Positions 33,140-43,826 of a DNA stretch of 64,000 nt are shown piece by piece. Source of the DNA: Lamellibrachia satsuma (taxonomy: Eukaryota; Annelida; Polychaeta; Sabellida; Siboglinidae); assembly GCA_033239005.1 (NCBI GenBank), contig BSQZ01000015.1, positions 8,089,001 to 8,153,000 of the forward strand, given 5' to 3'. Below the pieces are notes generated by a model. The model saw nothing but the letters and a program-made list of their open reading frames with translations, was not told where the DNA came from and ran no database searches. Numbering within the stretch: position 1 is the stretch's first letter; every line of letters begins with the position of its first letter. A program made the translations under genes and the position numbers.

Positions 33140-33611
33140 TGCTCCCACCCAGGGAAACATTAAAAGTCCAGTTACACTCTCAATTTAAGCAGTAATATAG
33201 AAAATTACTGCTAGTTAATACTGGTTCAATATACCAACCTGATATCTCCGTCATATGGTGTTCAATTGTAGAATGGTTAGCAATGATTATCAAATCACTA
33301 GCTGCATGTTCAGTCTTGTAGGGAAGAACCCTAGCTGTGCTCCTCTGACGTCCTCGCGTAACTCTTCCTGGGTGACCGGCGGGGTGATTGGTGGGACAAC
33401 TAGCCCATAGTCTTTTCCAGACAGTATACCCTATTAACGTCACACATACGAAATGGGGTATATAGGCACACAATCTCGACATTAATAAAGAACCAAAACA
33501 ATACTTAGTCAGAAGCTCGATAGGGCAAATATAAATTACTAATTGTTCAGTATCAGAAGTTGGATAGGGCAAATAACAATTACTAATTGTTCAGTAACCC
33601 TACCTGTTACA
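33140..33611 (-). repeat. LTR (3-prime LTR of the minus-strand element)
   Basis: Aligns along its whole length with 39158-39615 with scattered substitutions and small indels. It includes GAAATGGGGTATATAGGCAC, whose right-hand counterpart reads GGGGTCTATAGGCGC. Confidence 0.82.
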
Positions 33612-34307
33612 TACCCACCTGATTAATTAGTTCATATCAATTGAGCAACTGAACAAATATAACCAAACCTATGCAATAATGATCTACATATGATTATCGT
33701 TAGCTGTTGCTGCCTCCGACAGCATCCAAGCTGTCTGTAACATGGAGCTTAACTTTGAGCTCAACGCAGCTCCTAAGGTTGACACAGCTTCACTCAATTC
33801 GCCAAACGAGTGTTGTACCGATACCTCTGTCATCCGAAGAGCAGTATATCGTGGCAGATTGTAGGGATTTGGGTTGCGGCCAGCAGTAGAACGCTTAGTT
33901 CTCCTAAGTGTCACTGTCTCATTCTCATCTACTGACCCGGCCACTGATATGGCAGTTGACCGCCTTGAGCACCAGACCGGCTCTTGATCTTGACGAAACG
34001 TTTATGGCGAGACTGGCTCAGAACCGGCTCCGAAGTACCGTCGCCGTCTGAATCTACAAACAAACAACTGCGCGCCTAGGTACCACTCCACGCCACGTCT
34101 TCAGCTAGGGCTTGCCGATCAGAACTGGTTTCCAGAGCCGTTGTTTGGTCACTCTGGTGTGACTTGTCTATTGTAGGAATGGGTGTCGGTGATTCCTTTT
34201 CCTTCAAACAACTGTTATACCCCTCGAGATGTGTTGGATGAAACACTGGTGGATAAGAGGAGATTGGAGGTTCCTCTTCTTGGTAATTTCCATCGCGAAT
34301 TATTATC

Positions 34308-34460
34308 CACCTGTTGACTGGCACGGAGCTACCTTCCGAGACTGACTCCCCGGGTCCACCTGTTGACTGGTGTGGAGCTAGCCTCCGAGACTGATTCACC
34401 GTGTCCATCTGTTGACTGTTGTGGAGCTACCCTCCGAGACTTACTCCCCATGTCCATCTG
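34308..34460. repeat. Short minisatellite, about 60-bp unit, 2.5-3 copies
   Basis: Repeated phrase CCTCCGAGACTGA-TC-CC followed by GTCCA-CTGTTGACTG and TGGAGCTA. On the minus strand it encodes repeated PVNRW / GESVSE motifs between integrase and the 3-prime LTR, probably the eroded pol C-terminus. Confidence 0.7.
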
Positions 34461-35009
34461 TTTCATGTTTCCAAAACTGTTCCCTCTCTTCTGGTGCCTT
34501 AGCAGTGTTCTCATTAAGGACCTGCATATCTTTAATATCCAGTATCGCAGAGCGACGCACCATCCTGGCTTGTCCCAGACCATCGAACCGATGGACACGA
34601 TATAAAAGACTATTTGGACTCATCCTTTGTTCGACTCTGTATGGAATAGCGACTCACCGATCCTGGATTTTATTTCGTCCTAGGATTCCTCTATTGCCAA
34701 AACATATATATATATATATCCACTGGCTGCAGTGGCGCATCAAATCCCTTCTGGTCATGCCCGGCCTTCCTGATCCCAGCTGCTTTGGCTAATCTCCTGT
34801 ACCCAATCACCATACCATTTACCCATGTGTCACGAGGGCCATCCCATCCAGTAGCTCATCCACGGGAAGTCTGGGTTCTTGCCCGAACATCAAGAAGTAA
34901 GGCGAAAAACATGTGGCAGCATATGGTGTAGAATTTGACGTAAAGACCAGCTCCTACAAATGACGTGGCCATTGTGTCTTCTGTTCTGGCGGCAGAGACC
35001 GCAGTAGAT

Positions 35010-36210
35010 ATTGCATCGTACGATTGAATCGTTCGCACTGGCACCTTCCGGATGATACGTAGTGGTGGCGACTTCTTTGTTGTATTAAACAGAATACAGA
35101 GCCTTAACTACATCGCTCTCGAAAGTTCTTTCCTGGTTGCCATGGATGCGTCTAGGGACCCCATACCAATAAAAACCAATCTTGGGTCAAAACCTTCGCT
35201 ACCGTAGACGCTGTTTGATCTTTTGTTGGAATTGCCACAGTGAATTTGCTAAAGGCATCTGTCATCGTTAGGACATTTTCACGTCCATCCGAAGCCTTCT
35301 CTAACATAGTGAAATCTATTGCCAGTAACTGGAAGGGCTTCACCTTTAAAAGGTGTCCCATGCTCGGTTTCACCTTAGGTCTTAGAGCCTTTGCCGTACA
35401 GCATCTTGAACAACTGGCATAATACGAGCCCACATCTTTGCTCATCATCGTTCTATCTCTTCCCTGAAGTCCACTTCCATCATGAAGAGCTTCCAGTACT
35501 GGCTGTCTCAAACTGGTTGGCAATGCAAGCTGCAGCGTTCCTTCCCCATTCTCAAAGGACTCAACATATAGAACGTTGTCCACACACAAATTGGTCCCAT
35601 TTGTTGTACCAACGACGAGCAACTACTGGCATCTCCTGCAGTTTAGTCCGAGCTGGCCTTGTGCCTTTCCTCCACACAGCCACGACTTTACTCGAAATAG
35701 GGTATTGACCCTGTAGCTCAATATAAGTTGCTGCTTTGTATACCCTGGAAATGGGGATACTGCTCCCATCTGTTTGGCTTTTTGACCCACTGCTGCTGCT
35801 GTCATATTTTCCTCTACGCTCTCCATCATCACTTGGTGTCGCTCCTTAATCTTGTTGGGTATTGTAGATGATACAACGTACCCACCACTGTTTGATCCAC
35901 TACCAATTCGGTCATTTCCACTGCTACAGGGTTCGTTTCCACTACAGCTGCCACTGGTTCTCCATGACACGTCTTCCGACTGAGGGCATCAGCACTGGCA
36001 TTAGAACGACCACTACGGTATGTGATACTGAAGTCAAACTGAGCAAGCTGGGCAAGCCAGCGCAACTCCGTAGCTCCCAGCTTTGATGTTTGAATATAGC
36101 TCAAGTGATTATTATATATATAGAGAGAGCATGAATTGCGACCCGAGTAGATAGGGACGAAACTTTTCAAAGCGAGTAGTTCTAAGTCCCATGGCAAGTC
36201 CTAGTAGACG
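35010..36210 (-). pseudogene. Gypsy pol fragment: RNase H end and integrase
   Basis: 36197-35829 reads NNHLSYIQTSKLGATELRW, QLAQFDFSITYRSGRSNASA and DALSRK, the end of RNase H. 35622-35152 carries an integrase core: GLQGRDRTM, CSRCCTAKALRPKVKP, LLAIDFTMLEKASDGRENVL (first catalytic Asp) and MTDAFSKFTVAIPTKDQTAS. It continues past 35152 in shifted frames ([20 protein letters not shown]). The position of the second catalytic Asp reads HGNQ, so the active site is lost. Upstream RT is absent. Confidence 0.85.
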
Positions 36211-36229
36211 GGGATCCAGAGCCAACTTT

Positions 36230-36698
36230 GGGGATTGAGGATATAGTTTTTGGTAGATTTGTGCATCTAAATGAATAATCACGGGGCCTGTTCTGCCATA
36301 TCTCTTGTGAAACCTCCGAACATTTTATTTTAAGAAGAGTACCCTAAATTGACAATTTCCGCGACTTGCGTCAGGGAACATATTGACTATTGCATATAAT
36401 ACTCCACAGAAATCTCTGTATGAAATGAAAGTTTGTTGACATGTGGTTTGTCAGTATATTTTGAGAAATTGGGAAAATAAGAACTCTAATGAAAATGACC
36501 CTATTGTTATAACCGAAACTCCAAAAATGAGTCACACAAATCATAACATACTTTTATGTAAGCTGCTAAAAATAGTTTGGTGGCAGTATTATAATTATTA
36601 CCTATTTTGATGTGAAACATGTTTATTAGCTACAGCTTGATACCAAATTTATGTCCATATATGTCCAAATATAGTTATACTGTTGGCAACATGACAAT
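36230..36698. other. Unassigned AT-rich insert in the LTR element
   Basis: Sits between the Gypsy RNase H end and the 853-bp inverted-repeat element, where RT would be expected. No coding match on either strand. It may be another insertion or part of a larger version of the neighbouring element. Confidence 0.4.
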
Positions 36699-37551
36699 CC
36701 AAAACAGCCGAATAAGTACGGCTGGTCATTTGCAAGACTAAACAGACATGTGGAAACACTCTATCTCTAAAATACAATTTCATCCTACATTTTGGACCCA
36801 AATAAGCAGCTGTATATTTTAAAACTTATTTAATTGTGTACATAATGAATGAATAACTCGAATTAAGTCAGCCATTTTGAATTTCCAGATGGCCGACAAA
36901 GAAATTTCCATTTTTACTAAATTATTACTAACAGTTATAATATCATATGTACACACGAACTTTATCAAATTTCGAATTACCATTTCATTAGAGTGGGAAT
37001 ATTTTGGTACAATTATGTATGCTTAAATAGAACTATCCATTTGCACACACGTAGCACAAGATTGGTATTAAATTAAAGGTATTGGTTTTCTGCTCTAATT
37101 GTAATTGATCAGTGCTACACAACTCTAGTCATCATCGTCACTTTCAGAATCAAGGACACGAGCACATTTGTCTGTTTTAGCTGAACACTTGCAGGCAAGT
37201 ACACATTTCACGCCAGCAGCAGCACAGGAGCATCTCTTTATGCATTTGCTCTTGACACTTGTACAGTATTGCTTCCCAGTCGTTTCGTTTCTACATATAA
37301 TTATTATTATAACTGTTAGTGATAATTTAGTAAAATGGGAATTTCTTTGTCGGCCATCTGGAAATTCAAAATGGCTTACTTAATTCGAGTTATCCATAGT
37401 ATGCTCTTCTGTACACATTTAAATAAGTTTTAAAATATATAGCTGCTTATTTGGGTCAAAAATGTAGAATTAAATTGTATTTTAGAGACAGTGTTTTCAC
37501 ATGTCTGTTTAATCATGCAAATGACCTACCGTACTTATTCGGCTGTTTTGG
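36699..37551 (-). mobile_element. 853-bp element with ~250-bp inverted ends, nested in the LTR element
   Basis: It begins CCAAAACAGCCGAATAAGTA (36699) and ends with the complement (37551). The inverted arms extend about 250 bp inward (36699-36960 and 37295-37551) with few mismatches. The centre carries a short Cys-rich coding tail (37125-37290). It is therefore not purely non-coding but looks like a deletion derivative of a gene-bearing transposon with long inverted ends. Superfamily not determined; no clear target duplication. Confidence 0.78.
37125..37290 (-). pseudogene. CXC-like cysteine tail of an unknown transposon protein
   Basis: Minus-strand codons ending at a stop at 37125-37127 read ETTGKQYCTSVKSKC, IKRCSCAAAGVKC, VLACKCSAKTDKC, ARVLDSESDDDD. 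The spacing C-x6-C-x3-C-x-C-x6-C-x3-C-x-C-x5-C resembles tesmin/CXC-type zinc-binding tails, also found at the end of the repeated family seen at 12763-13085. The upstream gene has been deleted, leaving only the last ~50 codons before the inverted arm. Confidence 0.6.
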
Positions 37552-37559
37552 GTACATTT

Positions 37560-38100
37560 GGGGAGATATGGTCCACGGATCCACACGTAAAACAGATCCT
37601 TTCCCCCTCGGCCTTGTAGCCACGCTTGGGCTTCGTGTGTTCGTAACACTGTCCAGTTGCTGCTGCTGTTTTGTTAGAAGGTCTTGCATTCGCTGCATTT
37701 GCTGCTGCTAGGCCTCTAACAGCTTAAGTATGGCGGCACTGCCATCACCAGTACCAGCGGCGGTGCTGATTACATCCCGGGAAGCCATCTTCTTGGGAAT
37801 TTCCCTAACCAGGACACTCTATCCTCTGTCAAGGAATACCCAGAAAGACATTCCTGGCTCAGCCATCTCGAACCGGCGCACTTCGCGTTGCAGGTGCAGT
37901 TCACGCACTCCTGAAGCAAACAGCCCCTTCAGAGTTTCATCCCTCAGTGAGGCCAAGCTAGTATTTCGCTTGCTCAGCGTCTCGCCTGGTTGCTGAACCC
38001 GTGTATAAAAGGCCTTCCGCTGCAGCGTTCTCCTGCTCTGCATCTGCTGTTTGAGCCCGGGATTGCTCAAGCTTCAGTCGCAGCATCTTAAACTGCTCCA
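37560..38100 (-). pseudogene. Gypsy gag fragment with damaged zinc knuckle
   Basis: 38070-37819 reads LASLRDETLKGLFASGVREL then HLQREVRRFE, a capsid C-terminal pattern. Downstream, in another frame, KPKRGYKAEGERICFTCGSV then DHISPN shows a C-x2-C-x4-H knuckle whose final Cys is missing. That break falls within a few bases of the edge of the 853-bp element, so the insertion or its flanking deletion cut gag here. Frame changes separate the pieces. Confidence 0.7.
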
Positions 38101-38995
38101 CTATGTCATACATGGCAACCCCAACACAAGGAAATTAATAATTAGACCTAACAAATTAGCAAGTATCTCGGTAGTTATAAGCATTAACACCAAGCCACGG
38201 TCACGCGTATTACCTGGAGCAACTGCAGGATTACCTTCTCTTAGGACACAATCGGTAAAATTAATCCGATGAGTTAACCGGCACCATGTACTGTCACTGC
38301 CAAGACCAAGCTGGATAACCAATGACCCAGCTCCAAAACGGGAGCGAAAATATCCCAGCAGTATTCATCGCAACACATGGCCTGCACCATGATACCCAAA
38401 GTGCGTAGAAAAGCTGTAAGAAAAACATTGTACATAACAGTTAAGAACACCTGGCCTGTTCCAGTTCAAGGATACACCCGCTGCAAGAAAACAAACATTA
38501 CACATATTTATTAACAGGCATGACATTTTCAGTAGTGTCCCTGTCACAGCTCAAACGCGTCACTCAGTTCTGTTTGGAACTGGTCCTACCCATCTAGGCA
38601 CCAAAGGGAAGTTGTCGCTTCGAAATGTCGTCCTTTCGGAATCGTCATCGACGTCTCACAGTCACTTCCGGCAACACAACATGGTGCTAACGGCATCGAT
38701 ATTCCTTGCACAGCTATCGGAGCCTCGCATCACTTCTGCTAGCGTTAACAGATGGACTGCTGGTGATATCTCCCTTCTTGTAACGTTATCATTCCATCCA
38801 GCTGGGGTTTATTTTGCTGTATTCATCCCACTTCTGACACCATTTTGTAAAAATGCAGCTATATACAGTGAATTAATGTGTTATGTACTCGATGCATAAC
38901 ACAGCGTCAGTTATGCTTGACCTCCATTATAACATATAAAGGCACACAATTCTTGGAGACTACGAGTACACGAATCAGTACTAATACACGCACGG

Positions 38996-39013
38996 ACGCG
39001 CGCGCGCGCGCGC
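38996..39013. repeat. (CG)n microsatellite
   Basis: About 18 bp of alternating CG, with CACAC extensions on either side, between gag and the 5-prime LTR. Confidence 0.9.
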
Positions 39014-39157
39014 ACACATTATATATGCACTGTCTATAATTAATTCCTTAATATAGTTATGGATGACCGTCAAAATAAATGTTTCCTAACCTAATAATAA
39101 TACGTCTGTACGTGCAGGGTGAATTCCGCCCACAGGGTCAACCTAGGTCGAACTGAC

Positions 39158-39615
39158 TGACCCTCCCAGGGGAAACATTAAAAGTCCATTTACACTCCCA
39201 ATTTAAGCAGTAATACAGAAAATTAATGCCTGGTTCGATCTACCAACCTGATGTCTCTGTCATTTGTTGTTTAACTGTAGAATTTGTAACAATGATTATC
39301 AAAACACTGCGTGTCCAGCCTAGTAGGGAAGAAACCGGTGATCCTCTGGCGTCCTCGCGTGACTCTTCCTGTGTGACCGGCGGGGTGACTGGTGGAGCGA
39401 CTAACCTATATTCTTTTCCAGACAGTGTACACTATAAACGCCACACATAAGAAATGGGGTCTATAGGCGCACAACTCTCGACATTAATAAAGAACCAAAA
39501 CAATACTTAGTCAGAACCTCGATAGGGCAAATGTAAATTACTATAATTGTTCAGTATCAGAAGGTTTATATTGCAAATAATAATTACGAATTGTTCAGTA
39601 ACCCTGCCGGGTACA
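39158..39615 (-). repeat. LTR (5-prime LTR of the minus-strand element)
   Basis: Partner of 33140-33611. Shared blocks include AACATTAAAAGTCCA and ACATTAATAAAGAACCAAAA. Its outer edge abuts a fragment of the long-inverted-repeat element (39616-39733). A GTACA next to both outer edges (33134-33138 and 39611-39615) could be a 5-bp target duplication if the LTR edge is moved a few bases. Confidence 0.82.
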
Positions 39616-39733
39616 CTGAAAAGTAAAATCAGGCAAAAAAGGTTAGCGTAGCATCTCGATAATGACGCTGATTGGCTGCTGGCGCTTCACGGGAACGCCT
39701 ACACAAAATGGAGCGGTGATATGCAGTGGGTAA
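39616..39733. mobile_element. Partial inverted end of the long-TIR element
   Basis: CTGAAAAGTAAAATCAGGC through TGCAGTGGGTAATAAC matches one arm of the 50958-52952 element (51115-51220 and the complement of 52730-52850). It includes ATCTCGATAATGACGCTGAT, TTGGCTGCTGGCGCTTCACG and GGAACGCCTACACAAAATGG. It is squeezed between the LTR (left) and MITE family A (right), so both inserted into or broke an older copy. Confidence 0.75.
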
Positions 39734-40200
39734 TAACAAGAACAGGGCACGGACCAAAGTCATATTTCCCATTAGACGACCATCATAACGTTCTTGCGCC
39801 TACATTGAAAATTTTTCCTACAATTTTTTTTAATTCACAGCAAATGACAGCCCCACTAAGACACCTGGTGTGTGAAATTCGTGAATATGACATACCTACT
39901 TTTCGTACAAATTGCTTCAACGCATGACACCCCTGCATTTCTGCAATGAAATTCACCGGTTTCCAAAATATGAGTACATCTTGCCTGATGGCCACTGTGT
40001 CCTTACGCAACAGGTATACCAACTGACAAATTGCATCATTTCAAAGCTCAGATGCTACTGTGCACAAAAATATCACTTACACTCACACATATACACAATT
40101 TCTGCTCTCACTAATACACCCAAACTGTACAATTAATTTTTTTCATAGGAACTCCTTGTCGTAGTAATGGCGGGTGCATTCTCACTGTGGTCCGTGCCCT
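39734..40200. mobile_element. MITE family A, copy 2 (complete)
   Basis: 467 bp bounded by AGGGCACGGACCA (39734-39746) and TGGTCCGTGCCCT (40188-40200), exact 13-bp inverted termini. Copy 1 is at 2742-3175. A 74-codon plus frame from 39912 is open in both copies, but replacement changes between them argue against constraint. Immediate flanks do not show a clear target duplication. Confidence 0.85.
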
Positions 40201-41402
40201 ACACACCTCTGGGGCTAACCTCAATTAGCCAGGCTCCGCGCTGTGGCGCCACCGTTTGTCGCACACATCATCGCCTGGAAGCAATGTGTACTTTTCATTG
40301 CGACTGAAATTATGTAAGCACCATAGACATAAACAGAACACCCATTAGTAAAACAAGACCGCTGAGCTCTTATCAGTTGACACATGATAAAGTGATGACC
40401 AGTGACATTCGTGCTGCTGCACGGCAAGAACCCACTGGAGGCCCAGTGTTTATACTGTACAGCACGCAGTCTTCATCATATATCTATAGATATACAGTAC
40501 TAATAAGAGATTATTACTATATAGCTATATATACCTAATACCTTATTACGTGCACAATCTATCCATGCACCTTGTATATCAAATATCATAACATATTAAC
40601 TATAACAGTAGCACCACTGAACATGATCGAAACTGAACTTTCTGAAGTGCTCTATACAGGTATTAGCTAATGACTGCAAGTGGTCAAAATCTCATTAAGC
40701 TCTGTTGGACATTCTTCTCTAAGGTCCCACAAATATTCTTTTTCCATCTTCCAACACATTCTCCAGCTGCTCCATCAAAGCCATTTCCACCAGCAGATCA
40801 AGATCTTTCTCGAATGTTATCTGGCTAACTTGCCCAAGGACACACCTCATGTAAAGAAATGTGCTCTCTCATTTAAGCTGTCAATTGTTTTAGTAGGCAA
40901 CCTTTCACATGGTTTGTCAAACAAATGCATGGAATGCACTGAATGTTGTAATGTGCACAGAATGAATTATATGATAGTGGTTCATACAACGATGAAAAGG
41001 CAAACGACGACCAAAAAGGGGAGAGCCTCGTTAAATGCAGATGACTTAATAAAGAACAAAAATCTTATTAATGAGCTGACATCTAGTAGAGTTTTAAAAA
41101 AGAGCTACAAATATGCATACACAGAGGAACACATTATTTATAAAACTGAATCCTACCCTTATAACATTTTATGTTGCACCCAATCAATGTGACTACTGGG
41201 AAACACTTAATGTACGCTACCCCCAAGAAAAACAAACGTATCTGTAATATATTGATATTTCAGAACATTATCGAAACTGTTACATTCATTCACATATACA
41301 TTAACACAGCACAAACATTTGCGACATTAAATTACCTGAAAATAACGATATGTTAGATCCTGTCTTTTGTCGATTCGTACAGCTGTAAGCCACACAGGAA
41401 AT
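40201..41402 (+). other. No recognisable gene; one 170-codon frame of unknown status
   Basis: The plus frame 40680-41192 (170 codons; contains LECYLANLPKDTPHVKKCAL and LNADDLIKNKNLINELTSSR) is longer than most chance frames in this AT-rich DNA, but has no motif that I recognise. It has no clear splice or promoter context. The rest of the region is empty. Confidence 0.25.
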
Positions 41403-41480
41403 AACCATATTCGTTGTCCCACATCTTTCTCCAGATCCAGAGGGGGGTCCAGGGGGTCCGGACCCCTCCTTTTTTGAGTA
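41403..41480. other. G/C-rich element terminus
   Basis: GGGGTCCAGGGGGTCCGGAC followed by CCCTCC is a small palindromic GC-rich block in AT-rich DNA, of the type often seen at ends of dispersed elements. No partner end located. Confidence 0.35.
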
Positions 41481-41814
41481 CCAAAAAAATCCATTACAAT
41501 TGCATGTTAACGGGGAACAAAAAGCATTGCCACGAAAAACACAAGCTCAAACTTGTAGCTTACTACATACGAATTCCTTAGTAGCAGTCCGACGTTTTTA
41601 GACACTGATCTAGCGCAGGCGATATACATGGCGTCCAGGGGATCCCTAAAGTTATTCTTAGTATTATCAGTGACGTCGTTCATAGATTCACTGCACACGC
41701 ACACCACACGCACGTGTATACAGTACTATACGCACACACGCCCACCTCATGTTTGACCATATCTCCCCGCGAAAGAATGAACATACTCTGGGAATGTTTG
41801 GCGCTCATAGACGT

Positions 41815-41926
41815 GTTGGGCGCAGTTACTGGATCTGCGCAATCTCTGATTGCGCGCGATCGCGTTGCGCAATCCTCGGATACTCGAAAATCTGCAGATT
41901 GCGCAGATCCAGCAAATGCGCCCAAC
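41815..41926. repeat. 112-bp hairpin with 31-bp arms and inner palindrome
   Basis: The arms 41815-41845 and 41896-41926 are inverted repeats matching at 29 of 31 positions (GTTGGGCGCA...TCTGCGCAATCT). The 50-nt loop holds a second inverted repeat, GATTGCGC (41848) and GCGCAATC (41867-41874), around GCGATCGCG. GC-rich relative to its surroundings. Possible foldback MITE or extruding cruciform. Confidence 0.85.
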
Positions 41927-42117
41927 AGACGCGCTGGTCGTTTGACGAAAATCGTCTGCATCAGATGAAATGGGAATCATCTTGGGAAATCTTGAGGAGA
42001 ACACGGGATTGAATTTGGTGGATTTTATATTTGTCTAAAGCGTGGAATATTGATCGGATAAGTATTATTATTGCGTGTATATTAAACTTAAACATACAAG
42101 AGTCCTTGTTTAGTCAA

Positions 42118-42400
42118 TAGTTGCTGTTAAAATTTAGCTATAGGAGTAATTTAGGGTAGTTTATATCGTAGGTCTCCGAGGACTCGGTAGCGCGAGCGAT
42201 AATTAAGGATTGTTGTTTTCAGTTGATTGGGTACATAATACGAGACGTAATATTATTGTAAATAATTTAGTACATATTAAATATTGAAAGCCTAAATATT
42301 TTGTTTTAGCAACATTTATTGTTAAAAGTTAGCCGTAGGTAGTAATTCAGTGTTATTTAAATAACGTCACTGAAATTTCGTTAGCGCGAGCGATATTACG
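42118..42400. repeat. Two related leader repeats in CR1-like copy B
   Basis: The segments 42118-42215 and 42317-42400 share TTGCTGTTAAAA / TTATTGTTAAAA openings, AGTTAGCCGTAGG-like and TAGCGCGAGCGATA motifs. Such duplicated leader units can be monomer-like 5-prime promoters of LINEs. This role is inference. Confidence 0.5.
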
Positions 42401-42579
42401 TTTTGTTAGTCAGCTGTTACCTAGAAAGTAAGTTGCAAGGCAGTAGCTGTAAATTTAATTAAGACATAAGTAACATACTATAAAGTGTGTATTACAACAC
42501 AAAAACAGTCTTTGTGAAGACTACCTAGTATAAATTGATTATAAACGGATTATAAACAAATACAAATTTAATTTCTAAC

Positions 42580-43672
42580 ATGGCACCGTGCAAACGCCAG
42601 GTAAAGGCAAAACGTAATTTGGTATGTTCTAGCTGCGATAGCTGGGTAGACTTTGCAAAGTCGGGTGTGTAAATTCGTGGGCGGAGGTGCAGGCGGATGA
42701 TTTCCATTTCGTGTGTAGGGGTGTACTACAGTGAGATATCTGCAGGAGCAGGTGATTGAGCTAAGGCGTATGATTTTGATGATGACAGGGCAGGGTGAGA
42801 CAGAAGTGAACAGAGGTGGTGAGAATGGTGAGAGCAGAGGTGGTGAGACCGAGGAGAGCAGAGGTGGTGAGACCGAGGTGAGCAGAGGTGGTGAGACCGA
42901 GGAGAGCAGAGGTGGTGAGACCGAGGAGAACAAGGAGAGCAGTGGCAATGTGAGGGAGAAAGCTGGTAAGAAGAAGAAAGATGACAGAAGGCAAAGAATG
43001 CAACAAAAGAGAGGTAAGCGGGTGAGTGGAGAGGGATTGCCAGGTGGTAAGACGGTAAAGGTTGATGATAGGAGAGAAAGGGGGCATACTAGTAGTGTGC
43101 AACAGGAAAGGAGCTTTGCCGATGTAGTATCACAGGGGAAAGCGAGGAAAGCTCGGGTATTTATGGGGATTCCATCATTAGGAAAGTGGATAAAATTGTA
43201 AATAGAGGAGATGACATAACAGTATGCCTACCAGGGGCAAAAGTAGAGGATATAGCAGAGAAGGCAGGACAGGTCATGGGTGGTGGCACGGGAGGTGCTG
43301 TTCTCGTGCATGTGGGAACGAACAATGCAGATAAGGAGGGAACGTCAGCCATCATTGGTAAGTACAGGAGGTTGATCAAGACACTCAAAGAGGCACGAGT
43401 TGGGCAGATCGTATTGTCGGGGATATTACCAATAATGGGAGGCAGGGGTGAGGAATATAGGAACTGTAGAAGGATGGCGATCAACACACAGGTACAGAAG
43501 GTATGTATGGAGGAGGGAGTAGGCTTCTGTAGACATGTGGTTAAACTTTGTGGGAAGAGGTGACTTTTTCATGAGAGATGGACTTCATCTGACAGGGAAG
43601 GGTGCTGCAGTTCTTGCGTGTGAGTTTGTTAGAGTTGTCGACGAGGGCACAGGTACCATAGATTATTTAAAC
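42580..43672 (+). pseudogene. LINE ORF1 (Cys-rich N-terminus, esterase), broken
   Basis: ATG at 42580 begins MAPCKRQVKAKRNLVCSSCD then SWVDFAKSG; one frame over follows NSWAEVQADDFHFVCRG, a PHD-like C-x2-C...W...C arrangement. The next frame (42731-43201) is Glu/Gly-rich with RGGETEES repeats. A one-base loss just after 43165 (MGIPSLGK where copy A has VGDSIVRK) knocks out the GDS nucleophile frame. 43186-43563 then reads VHVGTNNADKEGTSA and LSGILPIMG. The DGLHLTGKG block (43580) is in yet another frame. Confidence 0.85.
42808..42928 (+). repeat. 24-bp tandem repeat in ORF1
   Basis: About five units of AGAGGTGGTGAGACCGAGGA-type sequence encoding RGGETEES. It lies in the linker between the Cys-rich N-terminus and the esterase; copy A lacks it. 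Confidence 0.85.
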
Positions 43673-43826
43673 TAGATGCGCAGGGGGAACTGACAGAGAA
43701 AACTCAAAGGAGTACTACTACAAATACACATCCAAAGAAATGTTCACCAATAATTTCAGACAATGAACTTAAATGTGTATGCTTAAATGCCAGGAGCATA
43801 GTAAATAAAAAAGTGAGTTAGACATT

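Larger units (their letters stand above)
33140..39615 (-). mobile_element. Gypsy-like LTR retrotransposon, minus strand, nested and decayed
   Basis: Diverged direct repeats at 33140-33611 and 39158-39615 each run TG...CA on the plus strand (TGTA...CA on the coding minus strand) and enclose 5.5 kb. Minus-strand order is 5-prime LTR (right), gag with zinc knuckle (about 38100-37560), then RNase H and integrase (about 36210-35010), then a spacer, a purine-rich AGGTGGG just before the 3-prime LTR (left), and that LTR. This order matches Ty3/Gypsy. Protease and most of RT are missing; 36.23-37.55 kb is occupied by another element and unassigned sequence. Confidence 0.78.

Noticed and set aside
41714..42012. 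Three overlapping frames around 41.7-42.0 kb on both strands
   Set aside because: They overlap the GC-rich hairpin, whose low stop-codon content opens all frames.
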